Origin: Natronorubrum sediminis
GTDB taxonomy: Archaea > Halobacteriota > Halobacteria > Halobacteriales > Natrialbaceae
Reading direction: 5' to 3'
Assembly (NCBI RefSeq): GCF_900108095.1
Contig: NZ_FNWL01000005.1
Location: 62,001 to 126,000 of the forward strand
Length of the DNA stretch: 64,000 nt
Notes under the pieces: model-generated
Databases searched by the model: none
What the model was told of the DNA's origin: nothing
What the model saw: the letters and a program-made list of their open reading frames with translations, nothing else
In this document: positions 61,291 to 64,000 of the stretch, piece by piece
How positions within the stretch are numbered: position 1 is the first letter of the stretch
How the letters are laid out: each line of letters opens with the position of its first letter
Made by a program: the position numbers and the translations under genes

Positions 61291-63071
61291 GCGCCAACGA
61301 CGACGACGGCGAGGATATTCCCGGCCGAGAGATCGCCTACCGGCTGTTCGCGAAGGAGTACGACGACGCGTCGTTCTCCTACGCCGAGAGCGACGAGGAA
61401 CGCGCGCCGAATTACGTCATCTCGCCGACGGGGGCGCGACTCAACCGCATCTTCGCCGTCGGCACGCTGACGGAAATCACGTCGGTCAACGACGAGATGG
61501 TTCGCGCCCGCATCGTCGATCCGACGGGTGCCTTCGTCGTCTACGCCGGCCAGTACCAACCCGACGAACTCGCCACCCTCGAGCAACTCGAGGCTCCCGA
61601 ATTCGTCGCGGTGACGGGCAAGGCTCGAACGTTCCAGCCGGACGACTCCGATCAGGTCTACACCTCGATTCGTCCGGAGAGCATCGCGACGGTCGACGCC
61701 GACACCCGCGACCGGTGGGTCGTCAGCGCGGCCGAACAGACGCTCGAACGCATCGGCACGTACGCCGCCGCAGCCGACGTGGCCGCCCACGGCGACGAAT
61801 TGAGCGATGCGCTCGCGGCCGTCGACACCGACGCTGGCCTCGCCGCGGGCATCCCGCTCGCCCAGGACCACTACGGAACGACGCCCGCCTACCTCACAGA
61901 TCTTCGCGAGTGCGCCCTCGAGGCCGTCGAAGTCGTCGCGGACGAGCGCGACCAGGTCGGCACGCACGATTTGCAGCCGAGTGACTCGAGTCCCGACGCC
62001 GACGTGACGTTCGCCTCGCTCGCCCCCTCCTCGAGCGTCGACCTCGAGCGACTCGAATCGCTCGCGGGCACCGACACTGCCGATGGAACGCAACACGAAA
62101 CGGCGGAGAGCGAACTCGAGGCCGATGGCGAGCCCGACGCCGAGGTGGCCGTCGCCGGCGAGAGCGAGTCGATCGATTCCGGATCGGCCGCCGGCACAGC
62201 AACCGCGACGGATCGGGAGGCTGCCTCTGAAACCGAATCCGACGCAGCCGACGAAGCTGCACTCGAGGCCGAATCCGACGCAGCCGACCCAGTCGAGGAG
62301 GCGCCACTCGAAACGGACGCCGAGACGACCGACGATTCGATCGAGGGCGACGACACCGTCACGGCCGACTCGAGCGACCCGTCCTCGGAATCCGAACCCA
62401 GCGATGCCGAGCCATCGAGCGGAGGTGCTGACGCTGAGGCGGATCCGGACGACGACCTCGGCGATTTCGACGCTGGCGACTCCGGAATGTACGAGATGGA
62501 CGACGACGAGCGCGAACAACTCGAGGAGGAGTTCGGCACCGAGTTCACGACCGGCGGTGAGGTCGACGATCCCGGTGAGGCGGATATCGACGTCCCAGAA
62601 CCCGAGGACGACGGGACTGACGACACATCCAGTGAATCCACTGCAGAGAGCGTCGACGCGTCGCCTGACGACGATGACGACATCGGCGAGCCACCGGAAT
62701 CTGGACTCGAGACGGCGTCCGAACCCGAACCTGACCCAACGGACGAACTCGAGGAGGGAGCCGACGCTGCTGAGACCGAAGAAGAGACGGCGACGGACGC
62801 AGCCGACGCTGCCGACGCTGATGAATCTGTGAGTGAGGACGAACTCGCTGGCGAGGACGACGACCCCGCCGACGACGTCGACCTGCAGACGGCCGTCGTC
62901 GAGACGATGGAAGAACTCGACGACGGCGACGGTGCCGACCGATCGGAACTCGTCGAAACCGTCGCTGACGAGACGGGCGTCGCCGAAGGCGACGTCGAAG
63001 ACGCGATTCAGGACGCGCTCATGGGCGGGCAGTGTTACGAACCGGACGACGAGACGCTCAAGGCGATCTAA
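61287..63071 (+). CDS. rpap1: RPA-associated protein
   Basis: A 594-residue partner of RPA. The N-terminal OB-fold domain (REIAYRLFAKEYDDASFSYA; RLNRIFAVGTLTEITSVNDE) and helical section fill residues 1-230. Then follow about 260 residues of acidic, Ser/Asp/Glu-rich low-complexity sequence. The last 65 residues form a winged-helix-like domain (ETVADETGVAEGDVEDAIQD). Its ATG overlaps the rpa stop. It is probably part of the RPA heteromer; the acidic linker is longer than I would expect for the family. Confidence 0.9.
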   Translation: MSANDDDGEDIPGREIAYRLFAKEYDDASFSYAESDEERAPNYVISPTGARLNRIFAVGTLTEITSVNDEMVRARIVDPTGAFVVYAGQYQPDELATLEQLEAPEFVAVTGKARTFQPDDSDQVYTSIRPESIATVDADTRDRWVVSAAEQTLERIGTYAAAADVAAHGDELSDALAAVDTDAGLAAGIPLAQDHYGTTPAYLTDLRECALEAVEVVADERDQVGTHDLQPSDSSPDADVTFASLAPSSSVDLERLESLAGTDTADGTQHETAESELEADGEPDAEVAVAGESESIDSGSAAGTATATDREAASETESDAADEAALEAESDAADPVEEAPLETDAETTDDSIEGDDTVTADSSDPSSESEPSDAEPSSGGADAEADPDDDLGDFDAGDSGMYEMDDDEREQLEEEFGTEFTTGGEVDDPGEADIDVPEPEDDGTDDTSSESTAESVDASPDDDDDIGEPPESGLETASEPEPDPTDELEEGADAAETEEETATDAADAADADESVSEDELAGEDDDPADDVDLQTAVVETMEELDDGDGADRSELVETVADETGVAEGDVEDAIQDALMGGQCYEPDDETLKAI

Positions 63072-63091
63072 CTCCGTTCTCGAGCTTACTC

Positions 63092-63922
63092 ATGTCCGAC
63101 GAGTCCCGTCGATCCGCCGTGGCCCGCGTCGAACCGGTTCCCGACGAACCGGCGGCGATTGCGACCGTCGGTGACAAACGCGCACTGCTCGTCGCCGACT
63201 ATCACGCTGGCTACGAAGCCGGATTGCGCTACGAACGCGGCGTCACGGTTCCGAGTCGGGCCACAGAGCGCCGCGAACGCCTTCTCACGCTCCTCGAGCG
63301 AACCGATCCCGACCGACTCGTCGTACTTGGCGATCTCATGCACTCGATTGGCGACCCAGGCGGGGCCGAACGCGGCGAACTCGAGGTCTTACTCGAGTCA
63401 GTTCCGCGGACGATTCCCGTCACGGTGGTGAAAGGCAACCACGACGGGGCAATCGAGACGTGGCTCACCGAGGACGAAGCTGAGATCGAGACGAGCGTGA
63501 CGGTCGTCTCCGGTGCCGGCATCGACCTGGGGGAGGGTACCGTCGGTGTCTGTCACGGTCACACCTGGCCCGCACCGGCCACGCTCGAGTGCGACGTGCT
63601 CTGTCTCGGCCACGAACACCCCTGCGTCCGCCTCGAGGACGACGTCGGCGGCAGCCGCGTCGAACGCACGTGGCTTCGCGGCGAACTCGACCCCAAGCCG
63701 TTCCGACCGCGACCCGAGTACGAGGGGCTCTCGTGGCTGAGCGACGAGGCTGTCGAGCCCCCTCGAGTCGTGGTTCTCCCGGCGTTCAACGACCTCGTCG
63801 GTGGAACCTGGATCAACGTCCCCGGCCAGTCGTTTCTCTCGCCGTTCTTGCCGGCCGGCATCGCCAGTGGCGAAGCCTATTTGCTCGACGGAACGCGACT
63901 CGGGCCGTACCAGTCGGTGTAG
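63092..63922 (+). CDS. rpe: Calcineurin-like phosphoesterase of the RPA operon
   Basis: A 276-residue metallophosphoesterase with motifs VADYHAGYE, VLGDLMHSIGD, VVKGNHDGA, GVCHGHTWP and LGHEHP. It is third in the rpa operon, 20 bases after rpap1, as in Haloferax (rpe). It probably hydrolyses a phosphodiester or nucleotide connected with DNA repair; the substrate is not known. Start at ATG 63092. Confidence 0.92.
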   Translation: MSDESRRSAVARVEPVPDEPAAIATVGDKRALLVADYHAGYEAGLRYERGVTVPSRATERRERLLTLLERTDPDRLVVLGDLMHSIGDPGGAERGELEVLLESVPRTIPVTVVKGNHDGAIETWLTEDEAEIETSVTVVSGAGIDLGEGTVGVCHGHTWPAPATLECDVLCLGHEHPCVRLEDDVGGSRVERTWLRGELDPKPFRPRPEYEGLSWLSDEAVEPPRVVVLPAFNDLVGGTWINVPGQSFLSPFLPAGIASGEAYLLDGTRLGPYQSV

Positions 63923-64000
63923 CGTGGAAGCAATGCTGGTAGCTGCCCTCGAGTAAGATCGGACGGCACCGGGCACTGCCACGCCCGGCGGTTACCGCTG

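Noticed and set aside
61116-62519. 467-residue minus-strand ORF opposite rpap1
   Set aside because: Arg/Gly/Val-rich shadow; the plus strand forms an operon with rpa and rpe.
1-64000. tRNA, rRNA, transposase or integrase genes
   Set aside because: I looked through the intergenic gaps for T-loop sequences and through the proteins for DDE, tyrosine recombinase or IS200 motifs and found none that can be supported.

Overview
The window is from a halophilic archaeon (Halobacteria, most like Natrialbales or Haloferacales relatives). The evidence is high GC with GC-biased third codon positions, very acidic proteins, Orc1/Cdc6 beside an origin-type repeat region, a bacterio-opsin-activator style regulator (PAS, GAF, HTH_10), a PGF-CTERM surface protein, an RPA/RPAP/phosphoesterase operon and many leaderless promoters. 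Genes are dense and the two strands are mixed. I saw no rRNA, tRNA, insertion sequence or CRISPR array.

Layout. 1-5.7 kb: end of a PAS/GAF sensor kinase, an Lhr-type helicase and a PGF-CTERM surface protein. 6.1-11.9 kb: an accessory, visibly less GC-biased cassette holding an asparagine-synthetase-like protein without its glutaminase cysteine, an alkaline-phosphatase-superfamily phosphodiesterase and a flippase, next to a gene remnant. 12.3-15.8 kb: a zinc-ribbon micro-protein, a receiver protein with Asp replaced by Glu, then a replication origin (seven 'GTTTCCGGTGAA'-type origin boxes in two orientations around an AT-rich stretch) ending at orc1/cdc6. 15.8-24.2 kb: a Xaa-Pro peptidase-like protein, trehalose genes otsA-otsB, a winged-helix regulator, a metzincin protease and a PAS/GAF/HTH_10 regulator. 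24.7-32.5 kb: MTH865-like protein, cobyric acid synthase with a glutamine-rich insert, an ABC exporter pair, a ZIP metal transporter, a universal stress protein, cobalamin adenosyltransferase and a small regulator. 32.5-35.1 kb: an SPFH protein, a 50-residue protein and an MscS channel.

35.1-57.2 kb is dominated by sulfur, thiol and metal handling. It holds DsrE and TusA sulfur carriers divergent from a rhodanese-metallo-beta-lactamase fusion plus a two-part YeeE/YedE thiosulfate transporter; a P1B-4 metal ATPase; an FAD disulfide reductase with a histidine-rich tail; a cupredoxin; a second DsrE-like protein; a TauE/SafE exporter and a cation/proton antiporter in a tightly coupled chain; a VKOR-like membrane protein keeping only its CxxC; a three-cysteine winged-helix regulator; a ligand-gated K+ channel; thioredoxin and thioredoxin reductase; and MsrA. 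Several promoters in this region share a palindrome, TATTG(CA/TG)CAATA, just upstream of the TATA element. I propose a thiol- or sulfur-responsive regulon controlled by the cysteine-containing regulator at 52.5 kb. This is the most interesting candidate system in the window.

57.6-63.9 kb: a secreted papain-like candidate, the archaeal riboflavin-pathway reductase, a second cupredoxin (paralogue of the first, with a different axial ligand residue), and the rpa1-rpap1-rpe single-strand DNA-binding operon.
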